40,609 bases of DNA from Bacteroidia bacterium (lineage in GTDB: Bacteria > Bacteroidota > Bacteroidia > Bacteroidales > Paludibacteraceae). The translations under genes were made by a program, and so were the position numbers. The stretch is taken from assembly GCA_009929445.1 (NCBI GenBank), contig SAAL01000024.1, positions 1 through 40,609 of the forward strand, written 5' to 3'. Below are positions 15,467 to 22,950 of the stretch, piece after piece. The first letter of the stretch is position 1. Every line of letters begins with the position of its first letter. Under the pieces are notes generated by a model. The model did not search any database and had not been told where the DNA came from. It was given only the letters and a program-made list of their open reading frames with translations.

Positions 15467-16549
15467 CTATTCCAAATGCAAATAATCATAGTGAATAAGC
15501 GGTTTCTGGTTTTTCTTTCCTATAAGCAGTGTCGCTTTCTCACTGCCGTAACGAACTTTGCCGACGCCGATATATTTTCCCTTTTCATCGAATATTTTTA
15601 CAATGTCATCTTTTTCAAACCTGCCCGAAATGTTGATAATTCCCACAGGTAAAAGACTTACCGCATTTGTACCGGTAAGCGCTCTGGCTGCATTTTCATT
15701 GATGATAATTTCTCCCTTCGCAAATCCATCGCTGTGAGCAATCCATTTCTTGATGCTCGAAACTTCCGTCTTTTCGGCAATAAAATGAGTCGAAAGCACG
15801 TTTTTCTTCCTGTTCAGCAGGTCAATCAGGATATTTTCTTTTCTGCCGTTGGCAATGTAAACTTCAATACCTTCATCGGCAATTTTTCGGGCAATGGTTA
15901 CTTTGGTCTGCATACCACCCCGCCCGAAAGTGGATTTTGAATGTTGAATAAAGTCCGACAAATACTGACCTTTTTTTATTTCGGAGATCACTTCCGAAGT
16001 TTCTTCAGCGGGTGAACCATTGTAAATTCCGTCAATATTACTCAGAATAATCAGCGCTTCCATGCCCATCATGGAAGCTACCATACCCGAGAGTTCATCG
16101 TTATCGGTAAACATGAGTTCGGAAACCGACACAGCGTCGTTTTCATTCACAATCGGCACAACGCCGTTTTCGAGCATCACCCGAATACAATTTCGCTGGT
16201 TGAGGTACTGATTCCGGCCTTCGAAATTTGTTTTTGTGGTCAGAACCTGCCCGACGACCATGTTGTGTTCTCTGAAGAGTTCCCAGTAGTGGTTGATAAG
16301 TTTTGCCTGACCCACTGTCGAAAAAAGCTGACGCTGCTCTACCACATCCAGTTTTTTGGATGATTTTAGTATGCTTCGGCCGGAAGCGACCGCACCGGAT
16401 GATATTAAAATGATTTTTACACCAAGTTTGTGAAGGTAAGCAATCTGGTCGGTAATTGCCGACATGCGTGTTACATCCAGTGTGCCGTCGGAGCGTGTCA
16501 GCACATTGCTGCCAACTTTTACGGCTATATTTTTATATCGCAATTCCAT
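15467..16549 (-). CDS. proB: Glutamate 5-kinase
   Basis: A 360-residue protein catalysing the first step of proline synthesis, phosphorylation of glutamate. The amino-acid kinase domain starts with VKVGSNVLTRSDG (10-22) and continues with ILISSGAVASGR. The substrate loop includes VPIVNENDAVSVSELMFTDND. A C-terminal PUA domain covers about residues 275-360 (GEIIINENAARALTGTNAVS onward). It starts six bases after the glutaminyl cyclase-like gene and is probably cotranscribed with it. proA is not next to it, and proC is about 21 kb away at 37211. Confidence 0.96.
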   Translation of the reverse strand: MELRYKNIAVKVGSNVLTRSDGTLDVTRMSAITDQIAYLHKLGVKIILISSGAVASGRSILKSSKKLDVVEQRQLFSTVGQAKLINHYWELFREHNMVVGQVLTTKTNFEGRNQYLNQRNCIRVMLENGVVPIVNENDAVSVSELMFTDNDELSGMVASMMGMEALIILSNIDGIYNGSPAEETSEVISEIKKGQYLSDFIQHSKSTFGRGGMQTKVTIARKIADEGIEVYIANGRKENILIDLLNRKKNVLSTHFIAEKTEVSSIKKWIAHSDGFAKGEIIINENAARALTGTNAVSLLPVGIINISGRFEKDDIVKIFDEKGKYIGVGKVRYGSEKATLLIGKKNQKPLIHYDYLHLE

Positions 16550-16555
16550 CGGGTC

Positions 16556-17545
16556 TCAGGGTTGTTCGTTGTAAACCACCTGCATCAATGTTTTACCTAC
16601 GGCCGACAGGGTGTTTTTATCAATATTTTCCATTGTATCATTCACTGTGTGCCAGTAATGTCCGAAACCGGTAGCGGTATTCGGATCGTAATGAATGATG
16701 TCAATGGACGGGATTCCGGCTTTTTGATTGATATAAAGGTGATCGTCAGTAATGCTTCCACCGGGCTGATTGATGAAATAATGAGCATAACCGAGCGAGG
16801 CAGCTTTTTCCCAGACCAAATCGACCACATAGCTGGCGTAGTACTCCGATATTTGTTCTCTGTAAAATCTTGCCTGAGGTGCTCCTACCATATCAAGCAA
16901 AATTCCGTATTTGGCTCTGTAGCCCGGAATATGCTTGTTTGATGCCCAATACTGACTTCCAAGACACCAGGAATTTTCATTCTCAGGCGACATTTTATCT
17001 GCCGGTGCGCCGTAGTCTTCGGCATCAAAGAAAATAATATCAACTCCTACAGCCGGTTTTTCCTTACCGAAATGACGTGCCATTTCAAGTAAAACGCCCA
17101 CACCGCTTGCTCCATCGTTAGCTCCTGATACGGGTGTGGAATGATTTTTACTGTCGGGGTCGTGGTCAGACCACGGTCGGGTATCCCAGTGAGCAAAAAG
17201 CAAAATGCGTGTTGCTGCCTCCGGATTGTAGCTGCCGATAATGTTACTGGCTTTCAGTATTGTACCGTCAAATGCTTCCAGGTCTGCTTCCTGAACAGTT
17301 AACTGCGCTCCAAAATCAGTAAGCTTTTGTTTCAGATAATTGCCGCAAGCCACATGCTGATGAGTATTCGGCACACGTGGACCAAAATCAACCTGTTTTT
17401 TGATATACAGGAAGGCAGAGTCGGCATTGAAATCCGGTACAGAAACGGTTTTTATGTTTTCCGGTTGTTCGTTTTGAGATTTTCCGGGAGTCTTAGCACA
17501 GGTTGATAGCATCAACAGTAAGCTCATATACAGTAAGATGCGCAT
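16556..17545 (-). CDS. Glutaminyl-peptide cyclotransferase-like M28 zinc lipoprotein
   Basis: A 329-residue predicted lipoprotein (signal peptide ending LMLSTC, Cys16) of the M28 family, glutaminyl cyclase branch. Zinc ligands and neighbours are visible: HWDTRPWSDHDPD, the Asp in SGANDGASGVGVLLEMA, the Glu pair in FFDAEDYG, and the His in GFGHYWHTVNDTMENID. The WCLGSQYWA and SITDDHLYINQKAGIPSIDI segments are typical of bacterial animal-type QCs such as that of Porphyromonas gingivalis. It would form N-terminal pyroglutamate on exported proteins, which in this phylum often begin with Gln after signal cleavage. A TATCTTTG box lies at 17588-17595. Confidence 0.88.
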   Translation of the reverse strand: MRILLYMSLLLMLSTCAKTPGKSQNEQPENIKTVSVPDFNADSAFLYIKKQVDFGPRVPNTHQHVACGNYLKQKLTDFGAQLTVQEADLEAFDGTILKASNIIGSYNPEAATRILLFAHWDTRPWSDHDPDSKNHSTPVSGANDGASGVGVLLEMARHFGKEKPAVGVDIIFFDAEDYGAPADKMSPENENSWCLGSQYWASNKHIPGYRAKYGILLDMVGAPQARFYREQISEYYASYVVDLVWEKAASLGYAHYFINQPGGSITDDHLYINQKAGIPSIDIIHYDPNTATGFGHYWHTVNDTMENIDKNTLSAVGKTLMQVVYNEQP

Positions 17546-17587
17546 TTTCTATTTACGGTTTTTTTTATTTAAAATGACTTTATTCAG

Positions 17588-17595
17588 CAAAGATA
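17588..17595 (-). promoter_or_regulatory. -7 box upstream of the glutaminyl cyclase-proB pair
   Basis: The minus strand reads TATCTTTG, an exact TAnnTTTG match, about 43 bases upstream of the ATG at 17545. A -33 TTG is not obvious. Confidence 0.45.
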
Positions 17596-17660
17596 CTACA
17601 TTTTCTAAAAATACATGTTCGAAAAACATATCCCATGTCAGCGTTGATTTGTGTTATTTT

Positions 17661-18383
17661 TTACTGAAAAGTCCATTTAATCCCTATTGTTGGGCAAACT
17701 TTGAATCCATCCACCGATCCAAAATTAGAAGTAAGCTCAATTTCTGAACCAAGCGATAGCTGTGGAGTGAGATTATACCATATTTGTGGCTCAGACATAA
17801 AAACAAATCTGGTCTCAGTGGGCTCTGAAAGGTTTTCACCGTTAGATTTCGTAAAATTGAGGTTGTCTTCCCGCCAGAAATCGGCAAAACCATTCATTAA
17901 AAGTTTTCTGTTGAAAAAGTCCAGGTTCCAGACTCCTGTTAGCTGGAACGAAGCCGGATTTTTGCCTGCAATGTATTTATATAAGACTTTTAGATTGAGA
18001 AATTTGGTAAAATCTGCACTGTGCCAACCATAATCCAGACCACTTAAATAAGCATTGTTGATAGCAAAGGCGGAATATCCCGTTTCAGCTGGAATAGCCA
18101 TTAATCCTCCATTGTACTCAACCTGAAAACTGAAAGGGCTTTTGCCGAATGAAAAGCAGCGGGCAATTTCCATGTATGCCATTCCCGGATGTTTGGCTTT
18201 GTCCATCGTATAATCAAAATCCACAAAAATGAAGGAATTTCCCCAATTGTCCGGTTTGAACATCTCAAATGTTGTGGTAACGTAATTTCGATTTTTGCCA
18301 AAGTCATAATGAACCTGGAAATTTTGACCATTTACAGTATTCATTAAATACAAAGCAAGAAACATAAACACAATTTTTTTCAT
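17661..18383 (-). CDS. DUF5020-family putative outer membrane protein
   Basis: A 240-residue exported protein. The signal peptide covers residues 1 to about 19 (cleavage after VNGQ or before QNFQVHYDF). The mature part is rich in alternating aromatic strands ending with an aromatic-rich GIKWTFQ, which suggests a small outer-membrane barrel distantly like Tsx. The start QNFQVHYDFGKNRNYVTTTFE and the NWGNSFIFVDFDY segment fit the Bacteroidota family DUF5020. The ligand is unknown. The ATG at 18383 is chosen over an upstream one because it opens the signal peptide. A strong promoter is seen at 18409-18440. Confidence 0.8.
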   Translation of the reverse strand: MKKIVFMFLALYLMNTVNGQNFQVHYDFGKNRNYVTTTFEMFKPDNWGNSFIFVDFDYTMDKAKHPGMAYMEIARCFSFGKSPFSFQVEYNGGLMAIPAETGYSAFAINNAYLSGLDYGWHSADFTKFLNLKVLYKYIAGKNPASFQLTGVWNLDFFNRKLLMNGFADFWREDNLNFTKSNGENLSEPTETRFVFMSEPQIWYNLTPQLSLGSEIELTSNFGSVDGFKVCPTIGIKWTFQ

Positions 18384-18408
18384 TTTTTCATCTTCTTTTT
18401 TAGTCCTG

Positions 18409-18440
18409 CAAAGGTATTTCAAAATAAATAAGTTCACAAA
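18409..18440 (-). promoter_or_regulatory. Bacteroidota promoter for the DUF5020 gene
   Basis: On the minus strand TTTG (18440-18437) and TACCTTTG (18416-18409) are separated by 20 bases, a full match to the -33/-7 consensus. The predicted start near 18402 leaves a leader of about 18 bases. Confidence 0.6.
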
Positions 18441-18627
18441 ACAATTCTTTTTATTTTATCCTTACTCTTCAATGACATTATGATAAAAATCTGAACATTT
18501 TATCGTTTTACATGTTCGTTTTCTAGTAATATATGACTGATATTTGTGAATTTCAAAGAAAAATGATGTTTTTAAGAAAATATTTACAAAAAAAGTACAA
18601 AAATAGGTTGTAAAACATATTTTTTAA

Positions 18628-18659
18628 TTTGTTAAGTAAAGAAATATGTGTTTACTTTG
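18628..18659 (+). promoter_or_regulatory. Promoter of a short RNA unit
   Basis: TTTG at 18628-18631 and TACTTTG at 18653-18659 are separated by 21 bases. The -7 box is one base shorter than the TAnnTTTG consensus, but the TTTGCATCG context is common at Bacteroidota start points. Confidence 0.5.
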
Positions 18660-18665
18660 CATCGT

Positions 18666-18748
18666 TCTACAACAAACACAATCTTTTTACACCTTATTAC
18701 TTACTAATACCTAATAAAAAAGGACTTCGCAAGAAGCCCTTTTTTAAT
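18666..18748 (+). ncRNA. Candidate small RNA (or attenuated leader), about 80 nt
   Basis: The stretch between the promoter at 18628-18659 and the terminator at 18716-18745 contains no ATG and no open frame. It is a pyrimidine- and A-rich single-stranded leader followed by the terminator hairpin. It could be an independent small RNA, or an aborted leader of the etf operon 210 bases downstream. The family is not recognised. Confidence 0.4.
18716..18745 (+). terminator. Intrinsic terminator with GCAA tetraloop
   Basis: The stem AAAAAAGGACTTC (18716-18728) pairs with GAAGCCCTTTTTT (18733-18745) with one A-C mismatch around a GCAA loop, and it ends in a T-run. This is a strong Rho-independent terminator shape. 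Confidence 0.8.
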
Positions 18749-18887
18749 TTTTAAATGGTTGAAAACCGTTAAAACGTGTTGAGTAATTTATAAAAAAATA
18801 GATTTGAAAAGAAATGTGTAAATTAACGTAAATTTCTGTAATTCTATTAAAAATGCAGTCAATTTTCAGAAATTCAATATAAATCAG

Positions 18888-18895
18888 TAATTTTG
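18888..18895 (+). promoter_or_regulatory. -7 box upstream of etfB
   Basis: TAATTTTG matches TAnnTTTG exactly. The predicted start near 18902 would leave about 60 bases of leader. The -33 region has TTTTC rather than TTTG at about the right distance. Confidence 0.45.
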
Positions 18896-18962
18896 TCTTC
18901 GTTTTTCAGAAAAACTATTACTTTTCAGACAAACATTATATCTATTTATAAAACAAAAGAAT

Positions 18963-19835
18963 ATGGGTTTTAATATCATTGTTCTTGCCAAGCAAGTACC
19001 CGACACACACAATGTTGGGAAAGACGCGATGAAGGCTGATGGCACAGTCAATCGTGCTGCACTTGCTGCTATCTTCAATCCGGAAGACCTCAATGCGTTG
19101 GAGCAGGCGCTTCGTATCAAAGACAAAAATCCGGGTACCACAGTAAGCCTTCTCTCGATGGGTCCGGTGCGGGCTGCCGAGGTTCTGCGCGAAGGACTTT
19201 ACCGCGGAGCCGACAAGGGTTATTTACTTAGCGGACGCGAATTTGCCGGATCCGACAGTCTGGCAACATCTTACGCACTTTCATGTGCCATTCGAAAAAT
19301 GGGAAAAGTGGATATGATTATTTGCGGACGTCAGGCTATTGATGGGGATACGGCTCAAACCGGTCCGCAGGTGGCTGAGAAACTCGGTTTTCCGCAGATA
19401 ACCTATGCTGAAGAAATTCTTGACGTATCTGAGAAAACTATTACCGTAAAACGCCGTTTAGAACGTGGTGTAGAAGTGCTCCGCGGTCAGCTGCCCATTG
19501 TTGTTACCGTCAACGGATCGGCCGCACCCTGCCGCCCGCGCAATGCTAAAAGGTTGATGAAATACAAATACGCCAAGACCCAGTCAGAACGTCAGGAAAG
19601 CGGTACGGATTATACCGAATTTTACGACAATCACTCCTATCTGAATATTACAGAATGGGGAGCCAGCGATGTGGAACACGATCCGAAATGGCTCGGCCTC
19701 TCTGGTTCACCTACCAAAGTAAAAGCGATTGAGAGTGTGGTGTTTACTGCCAAGGAAAGCAAAAAGCTCACAGCCGATGATGAACAGATTGAAGAAATGA
19801 TGAAAGAACTAATTGCTAACCATACAATAGGCTAG
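18963..19835 (+). CDS. etfB: Electron transfer flavoprotein subunit beta
   Basis: A 290-residue EtfB. The N-terminus IIVLAKQVPDTHNVGKDAM and the AIFNPEDLNALEQALRIKD element are typical. The nucleotide-binding region includes IICGRQAIDGDTAQTGPQVA, and the recognition-loop region follows (ERGVEVLRGQLPIVVTVNGS). With EtfA it forms a soluble FAD heterodimer that carries electrons to or from acyl-CoA dehydrogenases. It is somewhat longer than the roughly 255 residues of mitochondrial-type EtfB. It heads an etfB-etfA-acyl-CoA dehydrogenase operon. Whether it is bifurcating cannot be decided by eye. Confidence 0.95.
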   Translation: MGFNIIVLAKQVPDTHNVGKDAMKADGTVNRAALAAIFNPEDLNALEQALRIKDKNPGTTVSLLSMGPVRAAEVLREGLYRGADKGYLLSGREFAGSDSLATSYALSCAIRKMGKVDMIICGRQAIDGDTAQTGPQVAEKLGFPQITYAEEILDVSEKTITVKRRLERGVEVLRGQLPIVVTVNGSAAPCRPRNAKRLMKYKYAKTQSERQESGTDYTEFYDNHSYLNITEWGASDVEHDPKWLGLSGSPTKVKAIESVVFTAKESKKLTADDEQIEEMMKELIANHTIG

Positions 19836-19851
19836 TATGCAAATGAAAAAA

Positions 19852-19932
19852 TGTGCCAATATGCCAATGGTATTAGTTGGCAATAGAACAATTAGCATTT
19901 ATATTGGCACTTTGGCATATTAATAAATTGGC
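19852..19932. repeat. Hairpin-forming GCCAA repeat between etfB and etfA
   Basis: GTGCCAATAT (19853-19862) pairs exactly with ATATTGGCAC (19901-19910), enclosing a smaller TGCCAA/TTGGCA hairpin. The right end (19902-19932, minus strand) matches 8007-8037 at about 27 of 31 positions. The element fills most of the 111-base gap inside the etf operon. Confidence 0.65.
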
Positions 19933-19946
19933 AAATTAAAAAGAAT

Positions 19947-20966
19947 ATGAATAATTTAATAGTATATCTTGAAATTGAAGACGGCATCGTAAGTGATGTG
20001 AGTCTGGAACTTCTTACCAAAGGTCGTTCACTGGCTGACCAGTTGAAGTGCAGACTGGAAGCCGTAGCAATCAGTTATCAACTGGATAAAATTGCCGAAC
20101 AGGTATTTCCATACGGAGTAGATGTGCTGTATCTGGCTGATGATAAACGTTTGTCACCCTACACCACACTGCCACATACATCCGTTCTGGTAAATCTTTT
20201 CAAAGAAGAAAAGCCCCAAATCGCCTTTATGGGCGCCACCTCGGTGGGTCGTGACTTGGGTCCGCGAGTTTCATCAGCTCTCTACAGTGGGCTTACTGCC
20301 GACTGTACTGCCCTCGAAATCGGAACTTACGAAGACAAAAAAGCCGGAAAAAAATACGAAAATCTGCTTTATCAGATCAGGCCGGCATTCGGTGGAAACA
20401 TCGTGGCAACTATCGTAAACCCGGATTGCCGTCCGCAGATGGCCACCGTGCGCGAAGGTGTGATGAAAAAAGAAATCCGTGATCCGAAGTACAAGGGAAC
20501 AGTAAAGAAACTGGACGTTTCAAAATACGTTTCCGATGAAGATTTTGTGATTGAAGTGATCGAACGCCACATGGAAAAATCGAAGCTGAACATCAAAGGA
20601 TCGGCCATCATCGTGGCGGGCGGCTACGGAATGGGAAGTGCTGAAAATTTCAAACTTCTTTACGACCTGGCGGATACGCTGGGCGGCGAAGTAGGTGCTT
20701 CGCGAGCAGCAGTGGATGCAGGTTTTGCAGAGCATGAGCGGCAGATTGGACAAACTGGTGTTACTGTTCGTCCCAAGCTGTACATCGCCTGTGGAATTTC
20801 CGGACAGATTCAGCACATTGCCGGCATGCAGGAAAGCTCCATGATCATTGCAATCAACAACGATCCGTACGCTCCAATCAATGCCATAGCCGATTACGTA
20901 ATCACCGGCAACGTGGAAGAAGTGGTGCCCAAAATGATAAAATATTATAAAAAGAATAGCAAGTAA
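19947..20966 (+). CDS. etfA: Electron transfer flavoprotein subunit alpha
   Basis: A 339-residue EtfA. The C-terminal FAD domain is complete: GGEVGASRAAVDAGFAEHER, QIGQTGVTVRPKLYIACGIS, GQIQHIAGMQ and NNDPYAPINAIADYVITGNV (from about residue 250 to 330). The N-terminal domain shows LGPRVSSALYSGLTADCTAL. It lies 111 bases after etfB, with a structured repeat between them. A GC-rich repeat box begins directly at its stop codon. It delivers electrons to or from the acyl-CoA dehydrogenase that follows. Confidence 0.95.
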   Translation: MNNLIVYLEIEDGIVSDVSLELLTKGRSLADQLKCRLEAVAISYQLDKIAEQVFPYGVDVLYLADDKRLSPYTTLPHTSVLVNLFKEEKPQIAFMGATSVGRDLGPRVSSALYSGLTADCTALEIGTYEDKKAGKKYENLLYQIRPAFGGNIVATIVNPDCRPQMATVREGVMKKEIRDPKYKGTVKKLDVSKYVSDEDFVIEVIERHMEKSKLNIKGSAIIVAGGYGMGSAENFKLLYDLADTLGGEVGASRAAVDAGFAEHERQIGQTGVTVRPKLYIACGISGQIQHIAGMQESSMIIAINNDPYAPINAIADYVITGNVEEVVPKMIKYYKKNSK

Positions 20967-21014
20967 AAGCCCCTCTATCCCGATAGCTATCGGGACACCG
21001 AAGGGGAGACTTTT
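20967..21014 (-). repeat. GC-rich gene-end box at the etfA stop, with nested palindrome
   Basis: The outer box reads AAGCCCCTCTA then CACCGAAGGGGAGACTTTT. The palindrome TCCCGATAGCTATCGGGA (20978-20995) sits between the halves. The box begins at the base after the etfA TAA. The same palindrome occurs at 35384-35401. Confidence 0.75.
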
Positions 21015-21098
21015 GTTAGATAGGTGAAAACAAAGTTTTTTTTATAATAGAAATTGAATAATTTGAAATTAAATAAATCCAACTAATTTCTGCTCATT

Positions 21099-21127
21099 AA
21101 GTCCCCTTTGGGGGATTGAGGGGGCTT
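21099..21127 (+). repeat. GC-rich gene-end box upstream of the acyl-CoA dehydrogenase
   Basis: AAGTCCCCTTTGGGGGATTG followed by AGGGGGCTT is the cleanest uninterrupted copy of the box. It ends seven bases before the ATG at 21135. Confidence 0.75.
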
Positions 21128-21134
21128 ACATATT

Positions 21135-22838
21135 ATGAACTTTTACACAGACAATCCGGCGCTGAAATTTCAGCTTTCGCATCCGTTGATGCAGAAAATC
21201 GTTTCACTTCGTGAACGAAATTTTTCGGAAAAAGAAAAATACGACTTCGCACCTCAGGATTTTGAAGATGCGATTGACAACTACGACAAAGTACTCGAAA
21301 TCATCGGCGAAATAAGCGGCGAAACTATTGCTGCCAATGCCGAAAGTGTGGATAAGGAAGGACCGCAGGTAATCAGCAGCCGCGTGAAATACGCCAGAGG
21401 CACGCAGGAAAATCACGAAGCGCTTGTTCAGGCAGGCGTTTACGGCATGTCGTTGCCACGTGAATTTGGCGGACTGAATTTCGCCATGACACCTTATGTC
21501 ATGAGCGGCGAAATTGTTTCTCGCGGTGATGCAGGCTTTGCCAATATCTGGGGCTTGCAGGACTGTGCAGAAACCATTTGCGAATTTGGCGACCAGGATG
21601 TGAAAGCTGAATTCCTGCCTCGCGTAACATTGGGTGAAACCTGCTCCATGGATCTCACAGAGCCTGATGCAGGGTCTGACCTCCAGGCCGTGCAACTCAA
21701 AGCTACCGAAAAAGACGGGAAATGGTACCTGAACGGAGTAAAACGTTTCATCACCAACGGAGATGCGCAGATAAAACTCGTACTTGCCCGTTCGGAAGAA
21801 GGCACGCAGGATGCCCGTGGATTATCGTATTTTGTGGCCGACAATCAGTTTGACCACACCATCAAAGTACGCCGTATCGAAAACAAACTGGGTATCAAAG
21901 GCTCTCCCACCTGCGAACTTGTATTTACCAACACACCGGCAAAATTAATAGGTACACGGCGTATGGGATTGATTAAATACGTGATGTCGTTGATGAATGG
22001 TGCACGCTTGGGTGTTGGTGCTCAATCTGTCGGCGTATCAGAAGCTGCCTACCAGGAAGCCATTAACTATGCCAATGACCGTAAGCAATTCGGTAAAGCC
22101 ATCATCGAATTTCCGGCACTATTCGAAATGCTGTCTGTGATGAAAGCAAAACTCGATGCTACTCGGGCATTGTTATATGAAACCGCCCGTTTTGTAGATT
22201 TGTACAAGGCGTATGAAGGAATAGAGCAGGAAAGAAAACTTACTCCAGAAGAAAAAGCCGAATACAAAGAATATATGCGTCTGGCAGATGCTTTTACTCC
22301 CGTTCTGAAAATGTTTGCCAGTGAATTTGCTAACCAGAATGCTTATGACAGTATTCAGGTTCACGGAGGTTCAGGTTTTATGAAAGATTATGCCTGCGAA
22401 CGCATTTACCGTGATGCACGTATCCTGACTATTTACGAAGGTACTTCACAGTTGCAGGTGGTGGCTGCTATACGCTATGTAACTACCGGAGCTTACCTGA
22501 AAAAAATTCGTGAATACGAGCAAATGTCGATTAAGCCGGAATTTCAGAATATGCGTAAGCGCCTGATGAGCATGACTAATCTGCTCGAAACTGCTGTAGC
22601 CCGTGTTGATGAACTGAAAAACCAGGATTATCTGGACTTTCAGGCTCGCCGCCTTGTAGAAATGGCCGGACACATCATCATGTGTTATCTGCTGATTCTG
22701 GATGCCAGCCGCGATGATAAAGACATGTTCCGCAAATCGGCCGAAGTGTATCTGAATTACGCCGAAGTGGAAGTTCGTAAAAACGCCACGTTTATCAAAC
22801 AGTTCAATCCCGAGAATCTGGATACATATAGAATGTAA
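21135..22838 (+). CDS. Acyl-CoA dehydrogenase (long form)
   Basis: A 567-residue acyl-CoA dehydrogenase, about 180 residues longer than the usual 380-residue enzyme, with an N-terminal extension and an extra helical C-terminal domain. Diagnostic parts are DLTEPDAGSDLQAVQLKA, GVKRFITNGDAQ, the DRKQFGKAIIEFPALFEML helix, and QVHGGSGFMKDYACERIYRD followed by ILTIYEGTSQLQ with the predicted catalytic Glu in YEGTS (about residue 435). It oxidises (or reduces) acyl-CoA with the adjacent ETF as partner. Chain-length preference is unknown. No other beta-oxidation genes are in the window. A terminator hairpin follows at 22883-22916. Confidence 0.93.
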   Translation: MNFYTDNPALKFQLSHPLMQKIVSLRERNFSEKEKYDFAPQDFEDAIDNYDKVLEIIGEISGETIAANAESVDKEGPQVISSRVKYARGTQENHEALVQAGVYGMSLPREFGGLNFAMTPYVMSGEIVSRGDAGFANIWGLQDCAETICEFGDQDVKAEFLPRVTLGETCSMDLTEPDAGSDLQAVQLKATEKDGKWYLNGVKRFITNGDAQIKLVLARSEEGTQDARGLSYFVADNQFDHTIKVRRIENKLGIKGSPTCELVFTNTPAKLIGTRRMGLIKYVMSLMNGARLGVGAQSVGVSEAAYQEAINYANDRKQFGKAIIEFPALFEMLSVMKAKLDATRALLYETARFVDLYKAYEGIEQERKLTPEEKAEYKEYMRLADAFTPVLKMFASEFANQNAYDSIQVHGGSGFMKDYACERIYRDARILTIYEGTSQLQVVAAIRYVTTGAYLKKIREYEQMSIKPEFQNMRKRLMSMTNLLETAVARVDELKNQDYLDFQARRLVEMAGHIIMCYLLILDASRDDKDMFRKSAEVYLNYAEVEVRKNATFIKQFNPENLDTYRM

Positions 22839-22882
22839 CAGAACACTGATAACACAGATTAGACAGATTTACACAGATAAAT

Positions 22883-22920
22883 AAACCGCTGAAAATTAGT
22901 TAATTTTCAGCGGTTTTCTT
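22883..22920 (+). terminator. Terminator after the etf-acyl-CoA dehydrogenase operon
   Basis: A perfect 15-bp stem, AAACCGCTGAAAATT (22883-22897) with AATTTTCAGCGGTTT (22902-22916), closes an AGTT loop and is followed by TCTT. It lies between convergent genes and may work in both directions. Confidence 0.8.
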
Positions 22921-22950
22921 TCGATAAGTTCTGTGCAGAATCAGGAGATT

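Larger units (their letters stand above)
18384..18962. other. 579-base intergenic region between divergent transcription units
   Basis: No protein gene is seen. The region holds the DUF5020 promoter (18409-18440, minus), a promoter at 18628-18659 (plus) followed within 57 bases by a strong hairpin terminator (18716-18745), and a TAATTTTG box at 18888-18895 that may serve etfB. The remainder is AT-rich with no repeat noticed. Confidence 0.7.

Noticed and set aside
22845-22880. Repeated ACAGAT words (TAACACAGATTAGACAGATT) after the acyl-CoA dehydrogenase
   Set aside because: It looks like a dispersed repeat, but no second copy was found in the window, so it was not called.
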